Below are positions 25,456 through 33,358 of a DNA stretch of 64,000 bases, one piece after another. A program made the position numbers and the translations under genes. The DNA is from Rhizohabitans arisaemae (lineage in GTDB: Bacteria > Actinomycetota > Actinomycetes > Streptosporangiales > Streptosporangiaceae), in contig NZ_BLRH01000009.1 in assembly GCF_025996515.1 (NCBI RefSeq), forward strand, positions 1,240,001-1,304,000. The letters are read 5' to 3'. A model generated the notes under the pieces. That model had not been told where the DNA came from and made no database searches. It saw only the letters and a program-made list of their open reading frames with translations. The stretch's first letter is position 1. Every line of letters begins with the position of its first letter.

Positions 25456-25650
25456 TCAGCCGCAGCAGCAGCAACAGGGGATGCAGCAGCTGCAGCAGCC
25501 GACGGGGAGCACCGACGCCGCGTTCTCGTGCATCCCGCTGCCGCTCAGGAGCGACTCCAGGGAGACGTCACCGGCCGGCGCCACCTCGAACTGCTCGACT
25601 CCGATGTCGGAGAGGTCGAGTGACCTGGAATTAGGCATATATATATTCAC
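25456..25650 (-). CDS. Poly-Cys thiopeptide precursor 5 (promoter-proximal)
   Basis: A 64-residue precursor, first in the operon, with GGGGGTG seven bases before the ATG at 25650; an inner ATG at 25638 is an alternative. The leader (45 residues) includes SLDLSDIGVEQFEV and VSLESLLSGSGMHENAA. The 19-residue core is SVLPVGCCSCCIP, five Cys and Gly. Ser1 and Ser9 are the candidate ring-forming pair. The AU-rich start region suggests strong initiation. It sits 84 bases below a good promoter. Confidence 0.9.
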   Translation of the reverse strand: MNIYMPNSRSLDLSDIGVEQFEVAPAGDVSLESLLSGSGMHENAASVLPVGCCSCCIPCCCCCG

Positions 25651-25733
25651 CCCCTTTCACCTGTCGAAGCGGTATAACCTCCGCGGAATTGATTGCGATC
25701 ATCGATTCCACTGTCATACCGGGCGTAAGGCGC

Positions 25734-25762
25734 AAACTATTTCGCCTGCCAGGGGCGGTCAA
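25734..25762 (-). promoter_or_regulatory. Sigma-70-like promoter of the precursor/RiPP operon
   Basis: On the minus strand a TTGACC box (25757-25762) is followed by a 17-base spacer and TAGTTT (25734-25739). This predicts transcription starting near 25727 and a leader of roughly 75 bases before precursor 5. It is the only convincing promoter seen upstream of the operon. Confidence 0.6.
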
Positions 25763-25888
25763 CCGGCAATCTCCGACTATTAACACGACCTTAGGAATCG
25801 AGCTGAGAGTTATCGAAAAAGCACCCAGAGTATCTATATGAATTGTATAAATAAGTACCCGGTTACTTCGCCGACCGAGAGCTGGTTC

Positions 25889-25916
25889 TTGCCAAGTAGG
25901 GCGAAATGGCTAAGAT
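25889..25916 (+). promoter_or_regulatory. Sigma-70-like promoter of the OmpR-type regulator
   Basis: TTGCCA (25889-25894), a 16-base spacer and TAAGAT (25911-25916) precede the response regulator ATG at 25958. It faces away from the precursor promoter; the two share a 300-base AT-rich divergent region with no other gene. Confidence 0.55.
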
Positions 25917-25957
25917 TCGTGGCATAAATCACAGCGGCGAGCGAACCTGGAGCCCTG

Positions 25958-26680
25958 ATGAGAGTTCTCATCGTGGAGGACGACGAGCGCCTGGCCGCAG
26001 CGCTCGGCATCGCCCTCAAACGATTCGGCTACGACGTCCTCCATGCGGGCAACGGGGCGGAGGCCCGCCTGGCCACCGGCTACGACCTGATCCTTCTCGA
26101 CCTCACCCTCCCCGACGAGGACGGCCTGGACATCTGCCGGCACGTCCGGGAGAACAGCGATGTGGCGATCATCGCGCTGACCGCCCGAGGCGCCGAGCAC
26201 GACCGGATCCGCGGGCTCCGCGCCGGTGCCGACGACTACATCGTCAAACCCTTCAGCATGGGCGAACTGGAGGCCCGCATCCAGGCCGTGCTCCGCCGGG
26301 CCCGGCTCAGCCCGGCCGGAACCCTCACCCTGGGCGATCTGGAGATCGACCTGGACACCCGCAGGGTCCGCCGGGCCGGCCGCCCCGTCGACCTCGCCCC
26401 CAAGGAGTTCGCGCTGCTGTCCCGGCTGGCACTGACCCCCGGGGTCGTGGTCAGCCGCGAGCGCCTGCTGCTGGAGATCTGGAAGACCTGCATGTCGGGG
26501 ACGAGCCGCACCCTCGACGTGCACATGACCACGCTGCGCGCCAAACTCGGACAACCCAACCCGGTGGACACCGTACGAGGCGTCGGCTACCGCCTGCTTT
26601 TTCCCGTCCCTCCGGCGGAGACCGACGCAGGGAGCACGTCTTGCGCCGTCGCATCCACATCGTCTTCCAGACGGTCATAG
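25958..26680 (+). CDS. OmpR/PhoB-type response regulator
   Basis: A 240-residue regulator. The receiver domain begins MRVLIVEDDERLAAALGIAL, with acceptor Asp in LILLDLTLPDEDGLD and Lys in DDYIVKPFSMGELEARI. The winged helix has VDLAPKEFALLSRLALTPGVVVSRERLL and RTLDVHMTTLRAKLG plus RGVGYRLLFP. A low-complexity Ser/Thr tail of about 25 residues overlaps the kinase start. It is divergent from the precursor genes, so it is a candidate regulator of the RiPP operon as well as its own. Confidence 0.92.
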   Translation: MRVLIVEDDERLAAALGIALKRFGYDVLHAGNGAEARLATGYDLILLDLTLPDEDGLDICRHVRENSDVAIIALTARGAEHDRIRGLRAGADDYIVKPFSMGELEARIQAVLRRARLSPAGTLTLGDLEIDLDTRRVRRAGRPVDLAPKEFALLSRLALTPGVVVSRERLLLEIWKTCMSGTSRTLDVHMTTLRAKLGQPNPVDTVRGVGYRLLFPVPPAETDAGSTSCAVASTSSSRRS

Positions 26681-28047
26681 CCCTGACACTGGTGTGCCTG
26701 ATGCTGCCCCTGGGGATAAGCAGCGCCGGTTCTCTCACCCGCTCGATGTTTATCGACCGCCAGGCCGATACCAACCGGTACGCCGAAATTGGAAAATCAA
26801 CCCTACTCACCGGTGACATAGAGCCGATCAACCAAGAATTCACCCGATACAAAGAGCTCTACGGAATCCACGTCGTCCTGTTCGACAGATACAGCAAACC
26901 GACCGCGTTCTCTGAATCAGGACTGGAGAACCTGCCCACCATGGCCACCAAGGTCGCGGTCGCCCTCTCCGGGGAAGAGCCGATCCTGGAACGGACGAGC
27001 TGGCCGTGGGAGATCGGCCCGATGATCATCGCGGTTCCCATCCTGCTGGACGACGAGACGATCGGCGCCGCCGTCACCGTCTCCTCGACCACCAAGCTCC
27101 GTCAGGACATCCTGGGCAGCTGGGCGCTCTTCCTCTGCCTCGGCCTGTTCATCGTGCTCGCCGCGCGCAACGTGGTGCCGTGGCTCACCCGGTGGATCCT
27201 GCGTCCCGTGCTCAGCCTCGACCAGGCGGCCAAGGCGATCACCCGGGGGGAGCTCTCGTCCCGGGCCCGGATGACGACGGGGCCGCCGGAGCTGTGGGGG
27301 CTGGTGCAGTCGTTCAACACCATGAGCGAGACCATCCAGGACCTGGTGAACCGCCAGCGCACCTTCGTCAGCTTCGCCAGCCACCAGCTCCGCAGCCCGC
27401 TCACCGTCCTGCGGCTCCAGGTGGAGAACCTCGGCGCGGGCCTGGAACCGGAGCGGACACCGGAGGTCCAGGCCATCCTCGACGAGGTGGACCGGCTCGC
27501 GCTCCTGTGCCACGGGCTGCTCGGGCTGGCCACGGCCGAGAGCGAGGAGCTGGTCCTCACCGTGGTCGACCTCGGCGCCGTCGCGGACCAGAGCGTGGTC
27601 CGATGGCAGCCCATCGCCGACCAGCGGGAGATCGAACTCCACCGGATCGGCGACCCCGTCGCCCCGGTCCAAGCCGGTGAGGGCGTGGTCGACCAGGTCC
27701 TGGACACCATGCTCGACAACGCGTTGAAGTTCTCCGGCCCCGGGTCGCAGGTGACGGTCGGGGTGCACGTGGGTGCCGACGGCTGGACGGAGGTCCACGT
27801 CATCGACGACGGACCGGGCATGTCGGAGGCGGAGCGCAAGCACGCGGCCGATCCGTTCTGGCGTGGATCCAAGACCCAGAACGTCGACGGGTCGGGCCTC
27901 GGCCTCGCCATCTGCACCACGCTCGTCTCCCGCTCCGGCGGGAAGATCGAGCTGTACAGCGCCGAGCCGCACGGCCTCATGGCCTGCGTCCGGCTGCGCG
28001 CCGCGGACGCGCCGGCCAAGGTCGCGGTGCCGGTGGTGGCGACGTGA
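26641..28047 (+). CDS. Sensor histidine kinase (EnvZ/BaeS-like)
   Basis: A 468-residue kinase read from a TTG at 26641 with GGGAG six bases upstream, overlapping the regulator by 40 bases. It has a transmembrane helix at about residues 8-26, an extracytoplasmic domain of roughly 120 residues, a second helix near 160-178, a HAMP-like segment, then the H box FVSFASHQLRSPLTVLRLQ with His248. The HATPase_c motifs are DNALKFSGPG, DDGPGMSE and GSGLGLAICTTLV. The sensor domain is not recognised. The stop overlaps the GTG of a lipoprotein gene, suggesting a three-part sensory unit. Confidence 0.9.
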   Translation: MRRRIHIVFQTVIALTLVCLMLPLGISSAGSLTRSMFIDRQADTNRYAEIGKSTLLTGDIEPINQEFTRYKELYGIHVVLFDRYSKPTAFSESGLENLPTMATKVAVALSGEEPILERTSWPWEIGPMIIAVPILLDDETIGAAVTVSSTTKLRQDILGSWALFLCLGLFIVLAARNVVPWLTRWILRPVLSLDQAAKAITRGELSSRARMTTGPPELWGLVQSFNTMSETIQDLVNRQRTFVSFASHQLRSPLTVLRLQVENLGAGLEPERTPEVQAILDEVDRLALLCHGLLGLATAESEELVLTVVDLGAVADQSVVRWQPIADQREIELHRIGDPVAPVQAGEGVVDQVLDTMLDNALKFSGPGSQVTVGVHVGADGWTEVHVIDDGPGMSEAERKHAADPFWRGSKTQNVDGSGLGLAICTTLVSRSGGKIELYSAEPHGLMACVRLRAADAPAKVAVPVVAT

Positions 28048-29006
28048 GGCGCCGTACGGCGATCGCGGGCTTGATCACGCTCCCCTTCACCATCGGGAGC
28101 TGCGGGCCCTTCCAGCCACCGCGCCGGCTGGTGATCGCCACCGGTGGGGTCGGCGGGGTGTACGACAAGCTGGGCCGCTCCCTCGCCCACTGGCTTCGGT
28201 ACCACTGGGGGACGTCGGTCGAGGTGCGGTCCACCGCGGCCTCCCTGGAGAACCTTCGCCTCATCGCCTCCGGTGAGGCCCACATCGGCTTCTCCTCCCT
28301 CGACGCGGCCGCCCTGGCGCCCGCGGGGATGCTCCCCTTCCCCGCGCCCCTCCCGATCGCCTCCCTGATGCGCCTGTACGACGAGTACCTCCAGATCGTC
28401 GTCGGCGGCGCCACCCCCGTCTGGATGCTCAGCGACTTCACGGGCGGCACCGTCTCGGTGGGCTCCGCCAACTCCGGGACCGAGCTGCTGGCGACCCGGC
28501 TCCTGGAGGCCGCGGGACTCCCCGAGGCCGCGGTGAAGCGGGTCCACCTGGGTGTGGCGGAGTCGGCGGAGGCCCTCCGCACCGGCCGGATCAACGGCTT
28601 CTTCTTCACCAGCGGGCTCCCGGCACCCGCCATCACCGAGCTCTCCCAGAAGATGCCGATCCGCATCCTGTCGACGGACGACTACCTGAAGGCCCTCGTC
28701 GACCGGCACAACAACGTCTACTTCAAGCGGTCGATCCCGGCGCGGATGTACGGGCTGTACAGCGAGACGCCCACCATCGGAGTCCCCAACATCCTGGTCG
28801 TCGGCGGGGGCCTGGACACCGAGACCGCCTACCGGCTGACCAAGATGATTTTCCAGCTCAAGCCGGAGCTCATGGCGGCGCACGGGGCCGCCCGCCACGT
28901 CAACGAACGTTCCGCCATCAGCACCGTGCCGGTCCCGCTCCACCCGGGCGCCGTCCGCTACTACCGCGAGGCCAAACCGATGACCACGGTGGAGGGCCCC
29001 GAATAG
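28044..29006 (+). CDS. TAXI-family solute-binding lipoprotein
   Basis: A 320-residue secreted binding protein beginning at GTG 28044. A lipobox ends at Cys20 (FTIGSC). The TAXI-TRAP pattern is clear: RRLVIATGGVGGVYDKLGR, then SLENLRLIASGEAHIGFSSLD, GGTVSVGSANSGTE and LRTGRINGFFFTSG. No TRAP permease follows, so it may feed ligand information to the adjacent kinase rather than take part in uptake; that role is inference. It overlaps the kinase stop by four bases (GTGA), so the three genes form one operon. Confidence 0.88.
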   Translation: MRRRTAIAGLITLPFTIGSCGPFQPPRRLVIATGGVGGVYDKLGRSLAHWLRYHWGTSVEVRSTAASLENLRLIASGEAHIGFSSLDAAALAPAGMLPFPAPLPIASLMRLYDEYLQIVVGGATPVWMLSDFTGGTVSVGSANSGTELLATRLLEAAGLPEAAVKRVHLGVAESAEALRTGRINGFFFTSGLPAPAITELSQKMPIRILSTDDYLKALVDRHNNVYFKRSIPARMYGLYSETPTIGVPNILVVGGGLDTETAYRLTKMIFQLKPELMAAHGAARHVNERSAISTVPVPLHPGAVRYYREAKPMTTVEGPE

Positions 29007-29239
29007 CCCGGTGACCCGCCCGGCGGCGAATCCCGCGGAAAACCCGGCGGCCGGTTGAACCACAGGCCCGCCCCCGGCCGTACAACCATCCGACATCACC
29101 TGCCGGCCAAGGGACAGCGGACATGCGACAGGACAGCCGTACTCCGGTGAGCCACTCGCCGCTCGCCACCTTGTCCCGCGATCACGATGAGCCTAGGCTC
29201 GTGCGGAAAGACCCCCCTACCCCCCAGGGACACGCCTCC

Positions 29240-29815
29240 ATGGCCGCACGGGTCAAAGCGACGGGCGGGCTGCGTGGCTGGATCCGCCGCCTCCGTCCGG
29301 TGACCGACGCAGACGACGAACTCGTCGTCTCCGAGCTCTACCGGGAGTACCACCGTCCGCTGCTCGGCTTCGTGATCCGCCTCACCGGCGGCGACCGGCA
29401 ATGGGCCGAGGACGTGGTCCAGGAGACGATGATCCGCGCCTGGCGGGGCGCCGACCGGCTCGACGCCGACGCCCCGTCGCTCATGCCCTGGCTGGCCACG
29501 GTCGCCCGGCGTATCGTCATCGACGACCGGCGCCGCCGGGACGCCCGGCCGCAGGAATCGGGGGAGGAGCCGCTGGAGAGCCTGCCGATACCTGACGAGA
29601 TGGAGGATCTCCTGCGTAAGGTAATCGTCTCCGAGGCACTCAAATCATTGTCGCCCGCCCATCGCGAGATTCTCAACGAGACGATTCTCCGCGATCGGTC
29701 GGTAAACGAGGCCGCCCAATTGCTCGGTATTCCGGTGGGCACCGTGAAATCGCGGGTCTATTACGCCGTCCGGGCGTTGCGGGTCGCGCTGGAGGAGAGA
29801 GGGGTGACGGCGTGA
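29240..29815 (+). CDS. ECF RNA polymerase sigma factor
   Basis: An ECF sigma factor, 191 residues from the ATG at 29240 or 230 from one at 29123. Region 2 reads LYREYHRPLLGFVIRLTGGD then AEDVVQETMIRAWRGAD and PWLATVARRIVIDDRRRRD. Region 4 reads LSPAHREILNETILRDRSVNEAAQLLGIPVGTVKSRVYYAVRALR. The stop overlaps the anti-sigma gene (GTGA). The SigK/SigL-like layout implies control by the membrane zinc-finger protein that follows. A matching promoter lies at 30651-30677. Confidence 0.92.
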   Translation: MAARVKATGGLRGWIRRLRPVTDADDELVVSELYREYHRPLLGFVIRLTGGDRQWAEDVVQETMIRAWRGADRLDADAPSLMPWLATVARRIVIDDRRRRDARPQESGEEPLESLPIPDEMEDLLRKVIVSEALKSLSPAHREILNETILRDRSVNEAAQLLGIPVGTVKSRVYYAVRALRVALEERGVTA

Positions 29816-30543
29816 ATTCAGAGGTGGAGCACACCGATGTCGGCGCTTACGCCCTGGGGCTGCTGGAGGCCGAGGACCGCCGCGCCTTCGAACGGCACCT
29901 CGCCGGATGCCCGTCCTGTACGGCGGAGCTGACCGAGATGTCGGGGGTGGCCGGGGCCCTCCTCGGAATCGATCCGGTCGAAGCCGACCGGCGGGGCGCC
30001 GGGGACGCCGAGGAGAACGTCGAGGACGGCGTCGTCCGGATGGTCGATCTGCTCAACCGCCGCAAGGCGCGGCAGCGCCGGGTCCGCCGGGGCACCGCCC
30101 TCGTCGGCGCGGCCGCCGCGGTCGCCCTGCTGGCCGGCGGGATCGTGGTGGGCGCCGCCGTCACCCGTGGCGACACCGTACAGCCAGGTCATCACCGTGG
30201 TCCGGCGGAGCAGATGTTCGTCGCGAGCGCGGAGAAGCACTGGGCGACGTCGCCCTCGGGTGTCGCGGGCGGGGTGGCGGTGGAGCCCCGGGCCTGGGGC
30301 ACGCACGCCGCGCTGGAACTGCGCAATGTGCGGGGACCGCTGGAGTGCGAACTGATCGCCGTCTCCCGGTCCGGTGAGCGCCGGGTGGTCACCGGGTGGG
30401 CCGTCCCCGCGAAGGGGTACGGCGTCCCGGGTTCACCGGCCCCCCTCTACGTGCACGGTGGGGTCGCGTTCCCGCGCACCGACGTGGTCCGCTTCGAGGT
30501 GCGGGTCAACGGCGGAGACGTCCTGCTCGCCATTCCCGTCTGA
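29812..30543 (+). CDS. Anti-sigma factor, zinc-finger membrane protein
   Basis: A 243-residue protein. The N-terminal anti-sigma domain has HxxxCxxC in FERHLAGCPSCTAELTEMSG, a transmembrane helix spans about residues 96-122 (TALVGAAAAVALLAGGIVVG), and an extracytoplasmic beta-rich domain (RskA-like) completes it. It should hold the co-encoded ECF factor inactive at the membrane until an outside signal triggers release. Translationally coupled to the sigma gene. Confidence 0.9.
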   Translation: MNSEVEHTDVGAYALGLLEAEDRRAFERHLAGCPSCTAELTEMSGVAGALLGIDPVEADRRGAGDAEENVEDGVVRMVDLLNRRKARQRRVRRGTALVGAAAAVALLAGGIVVGAAVTRGDTVQPGHHRGPAEQMFVASAEKHWATSPSGVAGGVAVEPRAWGTHAALELRNVRGPLECELIAVSRSGERRVVTGWAVPAKGYGVPGSPAPLYVHGGVAFPRTDVVRFEVRVNGGDVLLAIPV

Positions 30544-30569
30544 CATCCAACCAATAGATCACCCCTATT

Positions 30570-30591
30570 CGCTATTTGTCCACAAATAGCG
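30570..30591. promoter_or_regulatory. AT-rich perfect inverted repeat after anti-sigma gene
   Basis: Arms CGCTATTTGT and ACAAATAGCG are perfect 10-base repeats separated by CC, 27 bases past the anti-sigma stop. The tiny spacer favours an operator or a weak hairpin over a standard terminator. Confidence 0.45.
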
Positions 30592-30650
30592 ACGTATGGC
30601 CATGCGGAAATTCCGCCCGGGAAACCGGCGAAAAAATGTTGAGATTTCGT

Positions 30651-30677
30651 TGAACCCGCCGCACCCGCGGCGCCGTA
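30651..30677 (+). promoter_or_regulatory. ECF-type promoter for the CHRD protein gene
   Basis: TGAACC (30651-30656), a 17-base spacer and CGTA (30674-30677) match the -35/-10 pattern of ECF-sigma promoters. It lies 80 bases before the CHRD gene and just after the ECF operon, suggesting direct control by that sigma factor. Confidence 0.5.
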
Positions 30678-30756
30678 CCACGTGTCGACAGGGCGAATCG
30701 CCCGGCTGACAAGCCGGTCAACCGGATCGGTGACCAGAGCATTCAAGGGGTAAACC

Positions 30757-32088
30757 ATGTTCGCACGTCGATTCACGCTGCCCGGATTCGCCGTGGCCGG
30801 CCTGCTCGCCGCCGCGGTGCTCCACCCAGGCCCCGCCCAGGCGGATGCGGAACCCGCCGCCCTGAAGACGGCCCAAGACGAGGTGTACCTCGCCGCGGGC
30901 CTGCGGGGCGCGAACGAAGTCGGCACCCCGGGCGATCGCGACGGCCGGGCCACCGCCGTGATCCGGATCAAGGGTGACCAGGTGACGTTCGCGCTCCGCT
31001 GGAACAAGGTCGCCCCGCCCACCGCCGCCCACATCCACTTGGGCGCCAAAGGCGCCAACGGGCCCGTGAAGATCGACTTCCTCACCAAGGCCCTGCCCAA
31101 GAGCGTCCTCGGGATCACCGGCACCGTCACGGTGAACGACGCCGGGCTGCTCGCCTCGCTCCGCGACGACTCCGTGGGTTTCTATGCCAACCTGCACAAC
31201 GCCGAGTTCCCCAAGGGTGCGGTACGCGGGCAGTTCCACAAACTCAACAAAGCGGTCGACCTGGGCGGCGTCCTGCACGGCAGCAACCAGGCGACCCTCA
31301 CCTCCAAGGCGGACGGCGCCGAAGAGGTCCAGGAGGACGACGGCAGGAAACGCGGCGACCGCGACGGCGCCGCCACCTGGTGGCTCCGCCCGAACGGGGG
31401 CGCCCTCGCCTACACCGTCACCTGGTCCGGGGTCGACGCCCCGACCAACGGGCACATCCACAAGGGGGTGCGGGGGAAGAACGGCCCCGTCGTCGCCGAT
31501 CTCTTCGCCGACCCCGCGGGGCTCCCGCCGAACCTGACCGGTGTGGCCGGCCAGGCCCCGGTCAAACGATCCGTCCTGCGGCGGATCACGGGCAACCCCC
31601 AGGGTTACTACACCAACCTGCACACCGTCGAGTTCGACGGCGGCGCCGTGCGCGGGCAGCTGAGCCGGGGCGCGAGCCACCCCAGGGCCCTGACCGCCGA
31701 GGTGCTCCGCGGCTCCCAGATCTACGCCTGCACCAAGCAGCAGGACGGCGGCCACGCCTTCACCCAGTTCGGGGTGACCGCCAAACTGGCCCGCGGCATC
31801 AAGCACTCCTTCGTCACGCCGGCCGCCGGCCCGCCCCAGTGGATCGCCCCCGACGGCAGCGCCGTGACCGGCAAGGCCGTCACCCGGACCCCCAACGGTG
31901 ACGGCAACATCCCCGAGCTCGTCCTGGACGCCACCCAAAGCGGCGCCGGCCGCGGCCTGCTCGCCCACACCACCCAGATCCTGCGGCTCAACACCGTCGG
32001 CGGCGTCGCCCCCGCGGGCGCCTGCGACCCGGCCCGCACCCCCAAGGCCAAGTCCCCCTACAAGTCCGACTACCTCTTCCTCGGCTGA
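30757..32088 (+). CDS. Secreted protein with two CHRD domains and a DUF3455-like end
   Basis: A 443-residue exported protein. A signal peptide ends near PGPAQADA (residue 30). Two CHRD repeats follow, each with a H-I-H-x-G motif (TAAHIHLGAKGANGPVK, NGHIHKGVRGKNGPVV) and an F/YYxNLHxxEFxxGAVRGQ motif. A C-terminal DUF3455-like region begins near LRGSQIYACTKQQDGGHAFTQ. CHRD proteins are extracellular, of unclear role; DUF3455 is common in surface or stress proteins. It is likely controlled by the ECF pair upstream. Its last 74 codons and terminator are duplicated at 46120. Confidence 0.9.
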   Translation: MFARRFTLPGFAVAGLLAAAVLHPGPAQADAEPAALKTAQDEVYLAAGLRGANEVGTPGDRDGRATAVIRIKGDQVTFALRWNKVAPPTAAHIHLGAKGANGPVKIDFLTKALPKSVLGITGTVTVNDAGLLASLRDDSVGFYANLHNAEFPKGAVRGQFHKLNKAVDLGGVLHGSNQATLTSKADGAEEVQEDDGRKRGDRDGAATWWLRPNGGALAYTVTWSGVDAPTNGHIHKGVRGKNGPVVADLFADPAGLPPNLTGVAGQAPVKRSVLRRITGNPQGYYTNLHTVEFDGGAVRGQLSRGASHPRALTAEVLRGSQIYACTKQQDGGHAFTQFGVTAKLARGIKHSFVTPAAGPPQWIAPDGSAVTGKAVTRTPNGDGNIPELVLDATQSGAGRGLLAHTTQILRLNTVGGVAPAGACDPARTPKAKSPYKSDYLFLG

Positions 32089-32145
32089 GACCATCCGCCC
32101 CACCACGACGTCGCGCCCCGCACCCCCCGGGGCGCGACGTCGTCT
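31867..32145 (+). repeat. 279-bp direct repeat, left copy
   Basis: This stretch (3' end of the CHRD gene plus its terminator) is identical base for base to 46120-46398, offset 14253. It bounds the segment 32146-46119 that holds pseudogenes and the FxLD lanthipeptide cluster. Identity begins and ends sharply on both sides. Confidence 0.93.
32105..32143 (+). terminator. Strong intrinsic-type hairpin after CHRD gene
   Basis: A perfect 16-bp stem (ACGACGTCGCGCCCCG and its complement) closes a seven-base loop, 17 bases after the CHRD stop. It is copied in the right repeat at 46358-46396. Confidence 0.85.
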
Positions 32146-32353
32146 TCGCCCGCCGACAAGAGGCGAGGGCGATCCGCCTGGGCCGGGCAGGCAGCAGCCG
32201 TCGAGGTGACGACGACAAACCGGCGGTGTCCCCCCGTAAGCGACCTCAAGCTCTGCAGTACCGTCCGGCCGAGTTCACCCGCCGACCCCCGGCCGTCCCG
32301 GGAAACAGGAGCGAGAGGTACGGGCTGCGCCGGGTCCGGCGATCCGGGACCCC

Positions 32354-33014
32354 TCAGACGTCGGGCAGCAGGCCCGCGTCGTGGGCGAGGATCGCGGCCT
32401 GCACCCGGTTGGCGCAGCCGAGCTTGGTGAGGATCCGGCTGACGTGCGCCTTCACCGTGTCCTCCCCCCATGTAGAGGATTCTGCCGATCTCCGCGTTGG
32501 ACAGCCCCGCACCGACTTTGAGCAGGACGTCCCGCTCGCGATCGGTGAGGGTGGACACCCGGTCGGCGGCACGCTCGGCCCGGCTGTCGTCCGTCTTCAC
32601 GTAGTGGTCGATGATCTGCCCGTTAATGCGGGGGGAGAGGATCGCCTGGCCTCCCGCCGCGGTACGCACCGCCTGGATGAGCTCCTCGGGTCCGGTGTCC
32701 TTGAGCAGGAAGCCGCACGCGCCCGCCCGAAGTGCCCGCGCCACCAGGTCGTCCTCGCCGAAGGTCGTCAGCATGACGACCTGGACGCGGGGCGCGACCC
32801 GGCCGATCTCCGCCACGGCGGCGATCCCGTCCATCACCGGCATCCGGATGTCGAGGAGCACCACGTCGACGCTGTGCGTGCGAACCGCCTTCACCGCCTC
32901 GGCCCCGTCGCACGCCTCGGCCACGACCTCAACGTCGTCGGCGTGCCGCAGGATCAACCGCACGCCGGTACGCAGCAGGAATTCGTCGTCGGCGAGCAGC
33001 ACACGGATGGGCAT
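32354..33014 (-). pseudogene. NarL/LuxR-type response regulator, frameshifted
   Basis: Begins MPIRVLLADDEFLLRTGVRLIL with an intact receiver (DVVLLDIRMPVMDG, GFLLKDTGPEE) and the start of the LuxR HTH (LTDRERDVLLKVGAGLSNAEIGR). After LYMG the frame shifts: a run of six G (minus strand, about 32464-32469), where five are expected, moves the end EDTVKAHVSRILTKLGCANR into another frame. The rest of the HTH is fully preserved, so the lesion is recent or a sequencing error. The kinase gene that should precede it is only a fragment. Confidence 0.85.
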
Positions 33015-33031
33015 GTACCGATTCTGCCCGC

Positions 33032-33358
33032 TCACCCGCTCGGCGCGGACAGCCGCAGCGTCCGGATCTCGGTCACCCGCCCCGCGCGCAGGCAGTACCT
33101 GTCGACGATCACCGGGTTCTCGGTGAGCCGGGTTCCCAGGAAGACGTACCGGCAGACGGTACCGGGCGGGCGCGGCGGCTCCACACCGGCCACCGCGAGC
33201 CGGCTGACCGGCTGATCTTCCCCGACCAGATCGTCCACCTGCCCGGCGGACATGCCCGGCTTCACCGAGGTGATCCAACCGGGCAACGGCAGGTAGACGA
33301 GGCTGCCGAGCAGGAGTGCGGCCACGCTGAGCGGTCCCGCGCCCTAGACGACGGCCAT
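33032..33358 (-). pseudogene. Small membrane protein between regulator and kinase fragments, early stop
   Basis: From the ATG at 33358 the frame meets TAG at codon five (MAVV*). A GTG at 33325 would give 97 residues: a hydrophobic start (AALLLGSLVYLPLPGW), then a polar tail with GTVCRYVFLGTRLTENPVIVDRYCLRAGRV. Either the gene is inactivated or the GTG is the true start. I do not recognise a family. It lies between the frameshifted regulator and the kinase remnant, as if part of their former operon. Confidence 0.4.

Noticed and set aside
24633-25650. Poly-Cys reading frames as artefacts of CAG repeats or as metallothioneins
   Set aside because: Each has a ribosome-binding site, a conserved thiopeptide-type leader with an A|S junction and sits at the head of a thiopeptide enzyme operon. 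Metallothioneins lack such leaders.
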